Position numbers and translations under genes: made by a program. From contig NW_014577148.1 in NCBI RefSeq assembly GCF_000485595.1, positions 261,742 through 285,198 on the forward strand: DNA of 23,457 nucleotides. Reading direction: 5' to 3'. Source of the DNA: Priapulus caudatus. Taxonomy: Eukaryota > Priapulida > Priapulimorpha > Priapulimorphida > Priapulidae. The notes under the pieces are model-generated. The model saw only the letters and a program-made list of their open reading frames with translations, was not told the origin of the DNA and made no database searches. Shown here in pieces: positions 1 through 7,936 of this stretch (position 1 is its first letter; each line of letters starts with the position of its first letter).

Positions 1-662
1 CGTACCCGTAGCCACTGCGTTATAGATTCGTTTGAGCTGTTACATGTGACGCTAGCTGTGGCGATGTTTCGATACCGAGCCAACTACACGTTTTTATGCG
101 CAAGAATTTGAAACGGTCTTCTAACCCTAGCAAAGACCGTTTCTTGGAGCTATCACCGATGTAGCCCCTTCGCCGTTTCGGCTTCGCTCCCGCTACAGTA
201 CAGGGGCATACTACAACATATGAAAGTAGAAGAATCTACAGCATGGGCCATGGCGGAGAACACGTAGTCCGTGGCACAATAATTTATTGAATAAAAAATC
301 ACCCTAGCCTCAGCTGCTCAAGGATAGAGAGCATGTCCAGTAATAAACATCATTCTGTCCTATCACCGTCCTGGACATCATCTCTATGCTTAAACCAGCT
401 TGCCCACAACAACATGCCCAAATTGGCCCCAAACGATCGCACGACCAAAACACACAATGATCCATGGTGGTGCTCCTATTTTACACAGATACAATAATGT
501 GACCCAACAAGAGTATGGATCGAGTGGCTACTGTTAGTCCAGCAGATAAGCACATGGAAATGGGCACATTGTGCAATTTTGGTTAGAATTGTGAAATGTG
601 CACATGCGTACTACAACAGGTCTTGAAGAATCTCTGATATAGTGCTAAGATATAAGTGATAT
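1..662. other. No recognisable gene; AT-rich non-coding DNA
   Basis: I see no convincing exon, RNA gene or complete repeat here. All three frames on both strands are interrupted often, and no stretch has protein-like composition flanked by splice sites. The right part leads directly into the inverted-repeat element that starts at about 663. Confidence 0.5.
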
Positions 663-1091
663 GGGGTCGTTCACAATTATCAACATTTTCACAAGCGTAC
701 AAACAGTACGCTGGGGGGAGGGGGTCAATGCCCGCCGTACGCTTTCAGCATTTCCGAGAAATGTCGATCCATTTCCCACGCCGCGCGCCCCAGCCGGCAT
801 CGCGCGCATCCTCACGCTGCGACGCGCTGAGCCCCGGCCGGCCCGCGCACCACACGGGCCCGCTGAACGAACGAACCGAGCTAGCTAGCTAGCAGCCAAG
901 TGCAGCGTAAACAACCGGCACGATGGCGGTTTTGCATGTAATTCATATACATGTATATTCTTATTATTCTATGTGGAATAGTGTGAAAAAAAATCAAAAT
1001 TTTTTTCCGTACACTTAGGGGGGAAGGGGGGGTCTCGAAAAAGTGTACGCTTTGTACGCTTGTAAAAATTTTGATAATTGTGAACGACGCC
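663..1091. mobile_element. Non-autonomous inverted-repeat element (MITE-like)
   Basis: The two ends are imperfect inverted repeats of about 45 bp: the left reads GTCGTTCACAATTATCAA from 666, and its reverse complement ends at about 1088. Both arms continue into an ACAAGCGTACAAA motif. The direct repeat CTAAGATAT (645-653 and 1091-1099) looks like a target-site duplication of 8-9 bp, although nine extra bases lie between it and the left arm. The interior is GC-rich and has no transposase, so this is a non-autonomous DNA-transposon derivative. An 8-bp duplication would suit a hAT-type mover, but the superfamily is not certain. Confidence 0.7.
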
Positions 1092-1099
1092 TAAGATAT

Positions 1100-1570
1100 T
1101 CTATATAATATGTTGAGTTACATTATTGCAGGGCTGCCAACATTGAGTTAGAGTTGAGAGTAAGATCATGCGAGGGAGCGGAGCGACCTAGCGGGGGGAG
1201 GGTGTGTCCCACACCAGGGAGCTTTTGTATTTTTCAGCTTGAAATTGTGCATTCTGGTGCATACTTAGTTAAAAGCAAGTTTTTAAAGATACACATGTAT
1301 GTATGTAATGAAATACACTGTAGTTCTGCTTGTATTAGTACATATACGCGCTCCGTGTGTAAAGCATGTCAACTTCGTACATTGTCTAGTCATATACATA
1401 GGCTACTGTATAGTGGACCAGAACCGGAACGAGTCTGCTTATTATAGACAGGGGTTTTAGCCAATCAGGTTAATTGCTCCTTCGGCCTCTTAGGTTTTTT
1501 AGGACCCGACATGCTACGCCCTCAGGCATGTCAGGCTGATATCATATGATTACGTTGATCTGTAACTTAA
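1100..1570. other. Non-coding spacer
   Basis: No exon, RNA gene or clear repeat is recognised. Short open frames exist but have no protein-like composition and no splice-site context. Confidence 0.4.
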
Positions 1571-1973
1571 TTATTTAGAAGCTGGTAAGCCATGCCCATG
1601 GTCATTGCGAGCATGAGAATCAAATATGAAATATTTACCATTGTTTAGAAAAACTGCAGATGCATAGCAATCAAGACAAATGAGAGCATATGGGTTAGAT
1701 GCATCTAAGCTTTGTAAGCTATCTCACTCAGCAAGAAGACTGTATGTTGGTTCAGCAGTTACAGCATTCACAAGACCAACAATTGATGTTTTGTCTGTAA
1801 TTTTGAAGTTCTTGTCAAAACATGTGAAATACTTTGGAATCTCTGACACTAGAAGGAAATCCTGTGACTTAGGAATCTGTGTGTAAACTAAAAGCTATCT
1901 CCACTTACCAATATTTTGTTGAGATCTTCAGCCATCCAGTTATTGACATTGCTAACATTGCTGTACACTAATG
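1571..1973 (-). pseudogene. Decayed cysteine-protease-like ORF of a mobile element, C-terminal part
   Basis: On the minus strand an interrupted frame reads protein-like for about 130 codons. It contains NNWMAEDLNKIL near its start and YFIFDSHARNDHG near its end. The second resembles the Asp-x-His motif of papain-like proteases of the herpesvirus-tegument deubiquitinase type, which are known from large proteins of invertebrate mobile elements. The frame is disabled by a TAG and a frameshift near 1880-1890 and by an in-frame TGA near 1722-1724, and it ends at TAA 1571-1573. It is the continuation of the fragment at 4113-4199: the two were separated by insertion of the 1974-4112 element. The motif resemblance is from memory, and I infer a transposon relic rather than a host gene or a virus. 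Confidence 0.55.
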
Positions 1974-2827
1974 CAAGGCTCGACACTAACTTTTTTTTTC
2001 AGTGGCCCGATCGGCCACCAAAATCATTGATTTTCAATTTTTGGTGGCCCGAAAATGAAATCTGGGTGCCCGAAAAAAAACAAAGAAAAACATTATAAAT
2101 CTTTATTTCAATCTCGTATTGTATATTATTTGAAAATTGGGCCATCTGATGCACTTGCACAAGTCTTTAAACAAACACCCACACAATGGCACACACTGAC
2201 ATTGATGATGAGGCATACATTTGAATTATCCATTCCAACGCATCAAATTTTCACCAGAATCTTTGCATACCATTTTTCTACTTTCACTCATTATTTATCT
2301 AAACACGCGCGCGTGCACATGCTATCGATCAGTTCAGACGTTTCAAGAAGATCAAAGTCACAGAGCATGCAAATATTAAAACAAGTAACTGTAATAAAAC
2401 AAAACCATTGGTTTTTCATGTTAAAATAAAACATATACATTTAATCTCATGAAAGTAAAATGTCTGGCAGGCTTTGAAACTGTAAAAATAAAATATTGCC
2501 GATTTAATAAGATAAAGTAGAACTATAATTATATCAACAAAGTAGCCTGGGTACGCATGCATTTAAAAAGAAAAAAGCAGCTATGTCTAAGACTAAGTTC
2601 AATATTTTCGTTGCGTAAAGAGACAGAGAAAATGCATAAATAAACTTACAAAGCACTAATATTACACTTCGGATTAAAATACTGATCATCTTCATGGAAT
2701 AGTTCAGTTATTCTACGCGAACTTTCGAACGCTGGCGAATTGGGTAATGCTATCCCCGGGCGTGGAGGGAGGTGACCGCAACGTGGCAGCACTAGTGTTG
2801 GAAGTGTTAGGATTCGGTTTAGGGACA

Positions 2828-2880
2828 GGGGTTAGGGTTAGGGTTATGGTTAGGGTTAGGATTAGGGTTAGGGTTAGGGT
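2828..2880 (+). repeat. Interstitial telomere-like repeat (TTAGGG)n
   Basis: About eight copies of GGTTAG-type hexamers with two single-base variants (GGTTAT, GGATTA) lie in a row. This is the canonical metazoan telomere motif at an internal position. A weaker relic follows at 3300-3346, and the opposite orientation (ACCCTAACCTAACCCTAA) occurs at about 4567-4587. Confidence 0.8.
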
Positions 2881-2949
2881 TTTTTGCATCATGATATCTG
2901 TCCCCACACCATAGATTTAATTTTTGTGGGATCACAATGCCTAGATATA

Positions 2950-3263
2950 CAGGGTTCGTAGCGGGTCTTTCAAAGTCTTATAAGTACTTATTTTGCCAAA
3001 AATAAAATAAGGGCCCTTATTAGTATTCCTTTTTTTTGGTGAAATCTTAGAAAAGTACTTAATAGTCCTTATTTTTTGCCAAAGGACCATTTTTATAAGC
3101 TGGAATAATTAAATCTGCTGTGCAATTGTGTATAAATATTATTAGTGTACTATAATAGTCAGTGAATCTATCAGAAATTCGCGTACAAAAGTCTTATTTT
3201 AGCCTCCAGAATAGGTCTTATAAGTCCTGTATTTCAACATGTGGTTTACTACTATGAACCCTG
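2950..3263. mobile_element. Small MITE with CAGGGTTCGTAG termini
   Basis: The left end CAGGGTTCGTAG at 2950 pairs with CTATGAACCCTG at 3252-3263 (one mismatch). Inside both ends are related blocks with CTTATAAGT in opposite orientation (about 2979 and 3220). Length is 314 bp and there is no ORF. The flanks are AT-rich (ATATA on both sides), so a target duplication cannot be defined cleanly. It lies in the centre of the 2734-3422 element. Confidence 0.6.
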
Positions 3264-3465
3264 ATATATAGCGCCGCCGACACATCATATTTAGTGTGAG
3301 GGTTAGGTGTTGGTGGTGTTGGAGTGGAGGGTTTCGTTAGGGTTAACGTTTGAACGTCACGTCAACGTTATCACGTGACCTCCCTCCACGCCGCCGGGGG
3401 ATAGCAAACACCCCAGTTTCGCTTCGGATCCGAAACAGTGAGCCACCAGTGCAGCTAGCTAGCAA

Positions 3466-3570
3466 TCAGGGTGACCAGACGTCCCGCATTTTGCCCATGT
3501 GTCCCGCGTGCCGTTACCGACCCTTCCGGTACGCATGTGTGTCCCGTATTTTTTAACATTTTGAACAAAA
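3466..3570. mobile_element. Single hAT-like transposon end
   Basis: The sequence CAGGGTGACCAGACGTCCCG starting at about 3468, followed by repeated GTCCCG blocks, resembles the terminus of a widespread class of hAT elements. I find no matching inverted end in the window, so this is a fragment or a solo end. Confidence 0.35.
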
Positions 3571-4112
3571 TACATCAAAAAAGGAAGAAATTTCATCATT
3601 TTTTTATTATGACAATTGTTTGCCTTCGAAACTCTCATCGCTCGCGTTCATTTTACATCGCCTCCACAGTACACTGCAGACAGGCATATGTCTAGACGCA
3701 TTGTCTGCGCAAATATGCGCCTGCTCAGATTTGACCTCTGGCTAGACTGGTTCGCGGCCAAACTGTTCGTCGCAGAGCGTGCTACATTGTCGTAGCAGAG
3801 CGTGAGGCCGCATACCAGTCTAACACAATACACGTGGCTTTGTTTGCAGCCGCAGTAGAAGGATAAACCGTGCGCCCGTGTATGCCCGCGGTAGAATGCT
3901 GCACGTGCGTACGTGTGCCCTCGCTCCGCGAATTGCTCGCTCTCTTTTGAATGAGATTAGCACGTAAGAAACAATTATTTTTATCACATAGACACTTGAA
4001 ATTTTAGTGGCCCAATCGGGCCACCAAATTTTTACTTTTGAAATTTTGGTTGGCCCGAATCAAGTTTTGGTGTGCCCCGGGCCACCGGGCCACGCGCTAG
4101 TGTCGAGCCTTG

Positions 4113-4199
4113 ACTAATGATAGAAGGGCATTAGTCATACATTGCTTTCCTCTAGAATTTGCATGAAATAAATCTGCACCTTGATGGTAATGTAACTGG
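4113..4199 (-). pseudogene. Decayed cysteine-protease-like ORF, N-terminal part
   Basis: A minus-strand open frame contains HQGADLF and then GKQCMTNALLSL. The spacing of Gln-Gly and Gly-Lys-Gln-Cys fits the catalytic Gln and Cys of the tegument-type papain-like protease fold. The frame continues without a shift into the 1571-1973 fragment if the transposon and one ACTAATG copy are disregarded. A stop codon lies just upstream of the fragment, so no intact start is present. Confidence 0.55.
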
Positions 4200-4746
4200 C
4201 ATTAATATAAGAAAACCTTAATCTAACGTATCTGCATATCTGCGCCTAACAAATGTGTCACTACGCACGACTGAAATTTTACGTTTATAACTAAACCGTA
4301 GCAACAGACCTCAGATGAGCCCAGACGCTCTGCGGCTCTTGTTATATTGAAATATCAGTTTTCTATTGTTGAAATCATAGGCAGAATAAGGCTAGTAAAT
4401 AATATTAATCTCTAATAATTGAGCCTTGTACGCTTCTCTGTTTTCATTCACTCCTGGTATTATATTGGGACTAGTTTGGGACAAGTCCTACATTGGGACC
4501 CATGTACATTAGTCAACCCTGAGATCAATTACATCACCCTAGATATCTAACTTTTTTATTTTCTCCTCAACCCTAACCTAACCCTAATTCAAAATACATA
4601 ATTGAATTTTGGGGTCCTAAAGTAGGATTGAAAACAAATTCAGTGTAATTAATTATATATTATAGTTACTTAGTTCTTAGTAATTAGCACTAGGAGTATT
4701 TTTAACTTTAATTTTTCTTTCTAATAGATGTCTTCATATTTTCTAG
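4200..4746. other. Non-coding spacer or gene A intron
   Basis: No exon is recognised. The first RING exon of gene A (with its C-x2-C pair) was searched for here and not found. A short reverse telomere-like tract lies at about 4567-4587. Confidence 0.4.
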
Positions 4747-4936
4747 TCCCACAGAGACCCCGTGTCGTCATGTATTCTGCAAAAAGTGCATAAGTGTCTG
4801 GTTGCGAGACCAGAATACCTGTCCTCACTGCCGAGGTCTGGTATTCAGATGCGAGATCAAACCTGTAGTACCAATAATACAGAACATGATATGTAAACTA
4901 CTCATCAAGTGTGATAATTTCGAGAAAGGATGCAAG
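4747..4936 (+). CDS. Gene A exon: RING finger (C3HC4 second half), putative E3 ubiquitin ligase
   Basis: The translation shows PTETPCRHVFCKKCI, then CPHCRG, which is the C-x-H-x2-C-x2-C-x10-C-x2-C part of a C3HC4 RING. It is followed by the helix and CDNFEKGC start of a TRAF-type zinc finger. The layout resembles RNF41/NRDP1, RNF151 and PDZRN proteins. RING domains of this type recruit a ubiquitin-charged E2. The acceptor is TATTTTCTAG at 4737-4746 and the donor is AAG|GTAAGT at 4937; phase is 1 in and 0 out. The first C-x2-C pair must lie in an upstream exon I cannot find. An alternative acceptor (CTAATAG, about 19 bases upstream) would also stay open. Confidence 0.85.
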
Positions 4937-5131
4937 GTAAGTAATATTAATTATAATGTAATGCCCATGCTATAGTTTGCTAATAAATAACGGTTTGAAG
5001 AAATGGTGGCAATAATTGAAAGCAATTATGCAATATTGGTAGATTGTTTGTAAACTAAATCATTATACCTAGCTTTATTCAATTGCTATGTAATCGTCAT
5101 CTTAGAATGCTTGTATGTTCTTTATGTGCAG

Positions 5132-5268
5132 GAACTACTACGGATTGAGGTTCATGAGGCTCATATGAAAACCTGTCTTTATGAAAAAATAACATGTGAA
5201 AACAATGGCTGCTTTGAATCCCACCTGCAAATGTCTATGGCGAGCCACAAGAGGGAATGCTGTTATAG
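5132..5268 (+). CDS. Gene A exon: TRAF-type zinc finger
   Basis: The exon encodes 45 codons including HEAHMKTCLYEKITCENNGC and a final SHKRECCYR. The Cys/His spacing is that of TRAF-type zinc fingers that follow the RING in RNF41-like and PDZRN-like ligases, where they bind substrates or adaptors. The acceptor is TTTATGTGCAG and the donor is TAG|GTAATG; it enters in phase 0 and leaves with two bases of an Arg codon. It lies 195 bp downstream of the RING exon and is present once only, because it lies upstream of the duplicated block. Confidence 0.85.
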
Positions 5269-5719
5269 GTAATGGGAGCAATATTACTCGAAAATATTTC
5301 ATGCATTAGACTTTGTGCAGGAAATATAAGTGGAGTTTTACTGGTGTCGAAGAAGAATAGTTGCAGATGTGGTAATACTCCATGCTAGAAAAGTAATGTG
5401 TTTCAGAAAAAAACCTTTGTAATGTGAGTCATGTCGTCCTATTGACTTCCCTATATAATTGGAGTTGCTTTCCTAGGAATGGTTTTTCAGCCAAAAAAGT
5501 GGGTATACCCTAGCTCTAGGTGAAACGATACACTAGGGTCACAATACGATACGTGTAGCGATACACAGACAGAAAGAGTCAGTCGACATGAATAGTCAAA
5601 TTCTAATGTTATTTTACTGTTATAATACTTATTATTCCAATACTTTTATAACGCAAATGTATTATGAGTATGTCAAAGCCATACTCAATTATATAGTAAA
5701 CAGTTACTATAATATTACA

Positions 5720-5930
5720 GACGGTGGTGGTGGAGATGCGGCGGTGGCAGTGGTGTTGGCTGTGGTGTGCTGGTAGTGGCGGTGGCAGTGGTGTTGGCTG
5801 TGGTGTGCTGGTAGTGGTGGTGGTGATGTTGTGCTGGAAGTGGTGTTAGCGGCCCTGGTGGTGATGGTGATGGAGGGTGGTGGTGGGTGACGGCAGTGTT
5901 GGCAGTGCTGGCAGTAGCGGTGGAGGGTAT
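5720..5930 (+). repeat. G-rich GGTGGT minisatellite in gene A intron
   Basis: The tract is made of GTGGTG, GGCAGT and TGTTGGC words. A unit of about 42 bp, centred on GGTGGCAGTGGTGTTGGCTG, is repeated nearly perfectly twice at the left. It lies in the intron between the two TRAF-finger exons and ends about 60 bp before the start of the duplicated block at 5989. It may form G-quadruplex-like structure and is a plausible assembly breakpoint. Open frames through it are repeat artefacts. Confidence 0.75.
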
Positions 5931-6080
5931 CACTATACCACCCCACTTATTCATAGCTGACGATATCAATGAAAATTGAGTGCAGGTGCCTTAATAACAG
6001 TTATTTGCTGTTTATCATTAGACCATTTATTGCCATTGTTATGAAAGCCACGTTATTGATTTTCTTATTTGATTTTGCAG

Positions 6081-6175
6081 AGTTGTTTCATGTCAAAAGG
6101 GATGTGATCTGACCATTCCATTCAATGCACTAGAAGAACATGATTGTATAGAAGAACTAAAAAAGAAAGTGAAAG
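6081..6175 (+). CDS. Gene A exon (copy 1): second TRAF-type zinc finger and helix
   Basis: It encodes VVSCQKGCDLTIPFNALEEH followed by DCIEELKKKVKG. The C-x3-C...H-x1-C pattern and the charged helix match the last TRAF-type finger of RNF41-like ligases. The acceptor GATTTTGCAG and the donor AAAG|GTGAT give phase 2 in and phase 1 out, consistent with both neighbours. It is identical in sequence to 11753-11847. Confidence 0.85.
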
Positions 6176-6658
6176 GTGATATAATTCACTTATTGCTAAC
6201 CAATGAAATAATTGGGCAGGAGTGGTTAGGTAGCTTAAACTGTATGGTTAGACTTGATGCTTCAAAATTAAGTACCTTTGAACAAAATTGAAAACTGAGG
6301 ACTTTGGTTCTTTTTTATATTATAAATAATTTACTAACTAGTTTATTACATCCACATCCCAATCTCAAGGAAACTTATTGTAAAATAAGTTGCTAAAGGG
6401 CCGAATTCCGTAAAGTATTTAATTAATTATTAAAGTATTTTCATTTTGCAATTGTATGCTTTAAATGGTGCTCCATCGATATCAACTATGTTTGCTGAGT
6501 GTACATTCCTAGCAACATCATAATGGTCTATGCAGTTTATGTAGTATCAGGATGCTATGGTGTTTTAATAAAAGCCATAATACCTTAATCTATTGTCAGT
6601 ATCTGGTCAGGTAGCATTTTCTAAGATGGACAGTATTTGGTATTTGGTATTTTGACAG

Positions 6659-6789
6659 AACAAGAGGAGATCATCAAGGCTCTTGCAGGTTCTCCTGTAT
6701 CAGATAGTAGGAGAAACTCTCTGGTTGGCACGCCTTACTCCACGCGAGGCCATTCTGACATTGACGCTCTTCTTAACACTACAAATGAG
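6659..6789 (+). CDS. Gene A exon (copy 1): linker
   Basis: It encodes 43 codons beginning EQEEIIKALAGSPVSDSRRN and ending ALLNTTNE. No domain is recognised. The segment is polar and contains an RRNSL basophilic-kinase-type site, and it starts the disordered region. The acceptor is TTTTGACAG and the donor is GAG|GTATGA; it leaves in phase 0. It differs from copy 2 by a silent CTT/CTC change. Confidence 0.75.
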
Positions 6790-7125
6790 GTATGACATCA
6801 TAACATGTCCAAAGACTGGCAGCTAACTTCACTGATGGACCTCAGCAAGATATCGTTTATTGTGTCGTTGGTTGTGAAATTTGTATTAGGAGTCCTTATT
6901 TTGTATGACAACACCTTGTGTGTAAAACTAGATTTGATTATAGAACAATAGGCAAGCTTGTGTGAGTACAACATGGTGCTACTTTATTCTCATCCTCTGA
7001 TATACTTACATAATATAATTTCTGTTTTCTGTCTTGTCATGTACAGTATTTATGTCTTGTATGTGGATTCTAAAATGCTTCTAAACATCATATTCGTGTT
7101 TAACATCTTTCTGACTGAATTTCAG

Positions 7126-7218
7126 ACAGAGCATACCTTCTCAGATGGTGACAGCATCAGAGATGTATTTCACACCACGGATGAGGAAGAGAGTGGGGAA
7201 TGTACCCCAGCATATGAG
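7126..7218 (+). CDS. Gene A exon (copy 1): acidic linker ending in a GC donor
   Basis: It encodes 31 codons, from TEHTFSDGDSIRD to GECTPAYE, with an acidic DEEESGE patch. The acceptor is CTGAATTTCAG. To stay in frame with the large last exon it must end in phase 0, and the only suitable donor is GAG|GCAAGG at 7219, a GC-AG intron. GT donors nearby put the last exon in a frame that stops at once. An alternative through an extra exon at 7272-7428 is described in the findings. Confidence 0.7.
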
Positions 7219-7820
7219 GCAAGGTTCTAAATAAGCAACAGTAGTTGAATGGCAAAGGATGTCTATTACAGCGTAGTGAGTAGTAGTATAACAATGAATC
7301 GAACTATCGATGCCATGGCATTTGGCTCGATAGTTATGTATCAGTGGCAAAGTAAAGCATTAACAACTATTGTTGAAAGTTCATTGAGCTATTCAGAGTT
7401 TTCGGTAATTGCAACATTAAAAGACCAGGTTAGTTTATTTACTTCTTAAAAGTTGTGATTTTTCCCATAAATATGCCTGAAAACCATTACCAACACTTTC
7501 ATGATTGTTGTAAATAATAATAAGACTGGTCCCCAGTCATCTACACATGGTCCATTCAACTAGCTCACTCACTATGCACGAGCATGTGATCAGTGGAATG
7601 ACAGGGTACCAGTCTAGTAATTAATGTGAACTAAAACGTTCACACGTATGCCAACATGAACATATAAGTGTGACAACAATATAATAGACAATTTCATAAT
7701 ACATAAATAGTATAACAATGTCATTCCAATTAGTTTTTCAATTATTGCAATATTATCGGCAAATCGAATTTCAACTGTCGCAATATCATCACAACTGTAA
7801 TGTTGCAACAAATAGTCCCT

Positions 7821-7859
7821 ACACACACGCACGCATGCACGCACGCACACACACACAGT
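7821..7859 (+). repeat. ACAC/ACGC microsatellite before the last exon (copy 1)
   Basis: A short (AC)n/(GCAC)n tract lies in the intron about 80 bp before the acceptor of the large last exon. It is the same length in copy 2 (about 13497-13535). Confidence 0.7.
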
Positions 7860-7936
7860 AGTGAGGATTCGCTTTCCTTTTATATCATCGCATGCTCTGA
7901 TTAATCTCTAATTCTTGCCTTGTTCGTTTATTGCAG

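Larger units (their letters stand above)
2734..3422. mobile_element. Nested inverted-repeat element carrying telomere-like DNA
   Basis: The left arm at 2734-2775 (including GCTATCCCCGGGCGTGGAGG) matches, inverted, the right arm at 3375-3422 (CCTCCCTCCACGCCGCCGGG followed by ATAGC). The arms are about 45 bp with small indels. The interior has degenerate TTAGGG tracts at both sides (2828-2880, 3300-3346) and a smaller element (2950-3263) in the middle. No coding sequence is seen. Confidence 0.6.
1974..4112. mobile_element. hAT-like DNA transposon insertion (non-autonomous, internally nested)
   Basis: The left end CAAGGCTCGACACTA (1974-1988) is matched by the inverted right end TAGTGTCGAGCCTTG (4098-4112). 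Just inside, both ends carry related TGGCCCGAT/GGCCACCAAAA sequence in inverted orientation. The 7-bp direct repeat ACTAATG flanks the element exactly (1967-1973 and 4113-4119). No transposase frame is visible. The interior holds two further inverted-repeat elements (2734-3422, 2950-3263) and a hAT-like terminus at 3466. Insertion split the protease-like ORF on the minus strand. The terminal CARGG-type sequence suggests hAT, but that family normally makes 8-bp duplications, so the family call is tentative. Confidence 0.75.

Noticed and set aside
656-892. Two overlapping short plus ORFs in the left MITE
   Set aside because: They lie within the GC-rich interior of an inverted-repeat element and have no coding features.
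5707-5969. His/Pro/Thr-rich minus ORFs
   Set aside because: They are antisense translations of the GGTGGT minisatellite in a gene A intron.
7931-7936. Start of the giant ORF at a TTG giving M-Q-R-T-P
   Set aside because: TTGCAG at 7931-7936 is the end of a splice acceptor; the exon begins at 7937 and is internal, so no initiation occurs here.
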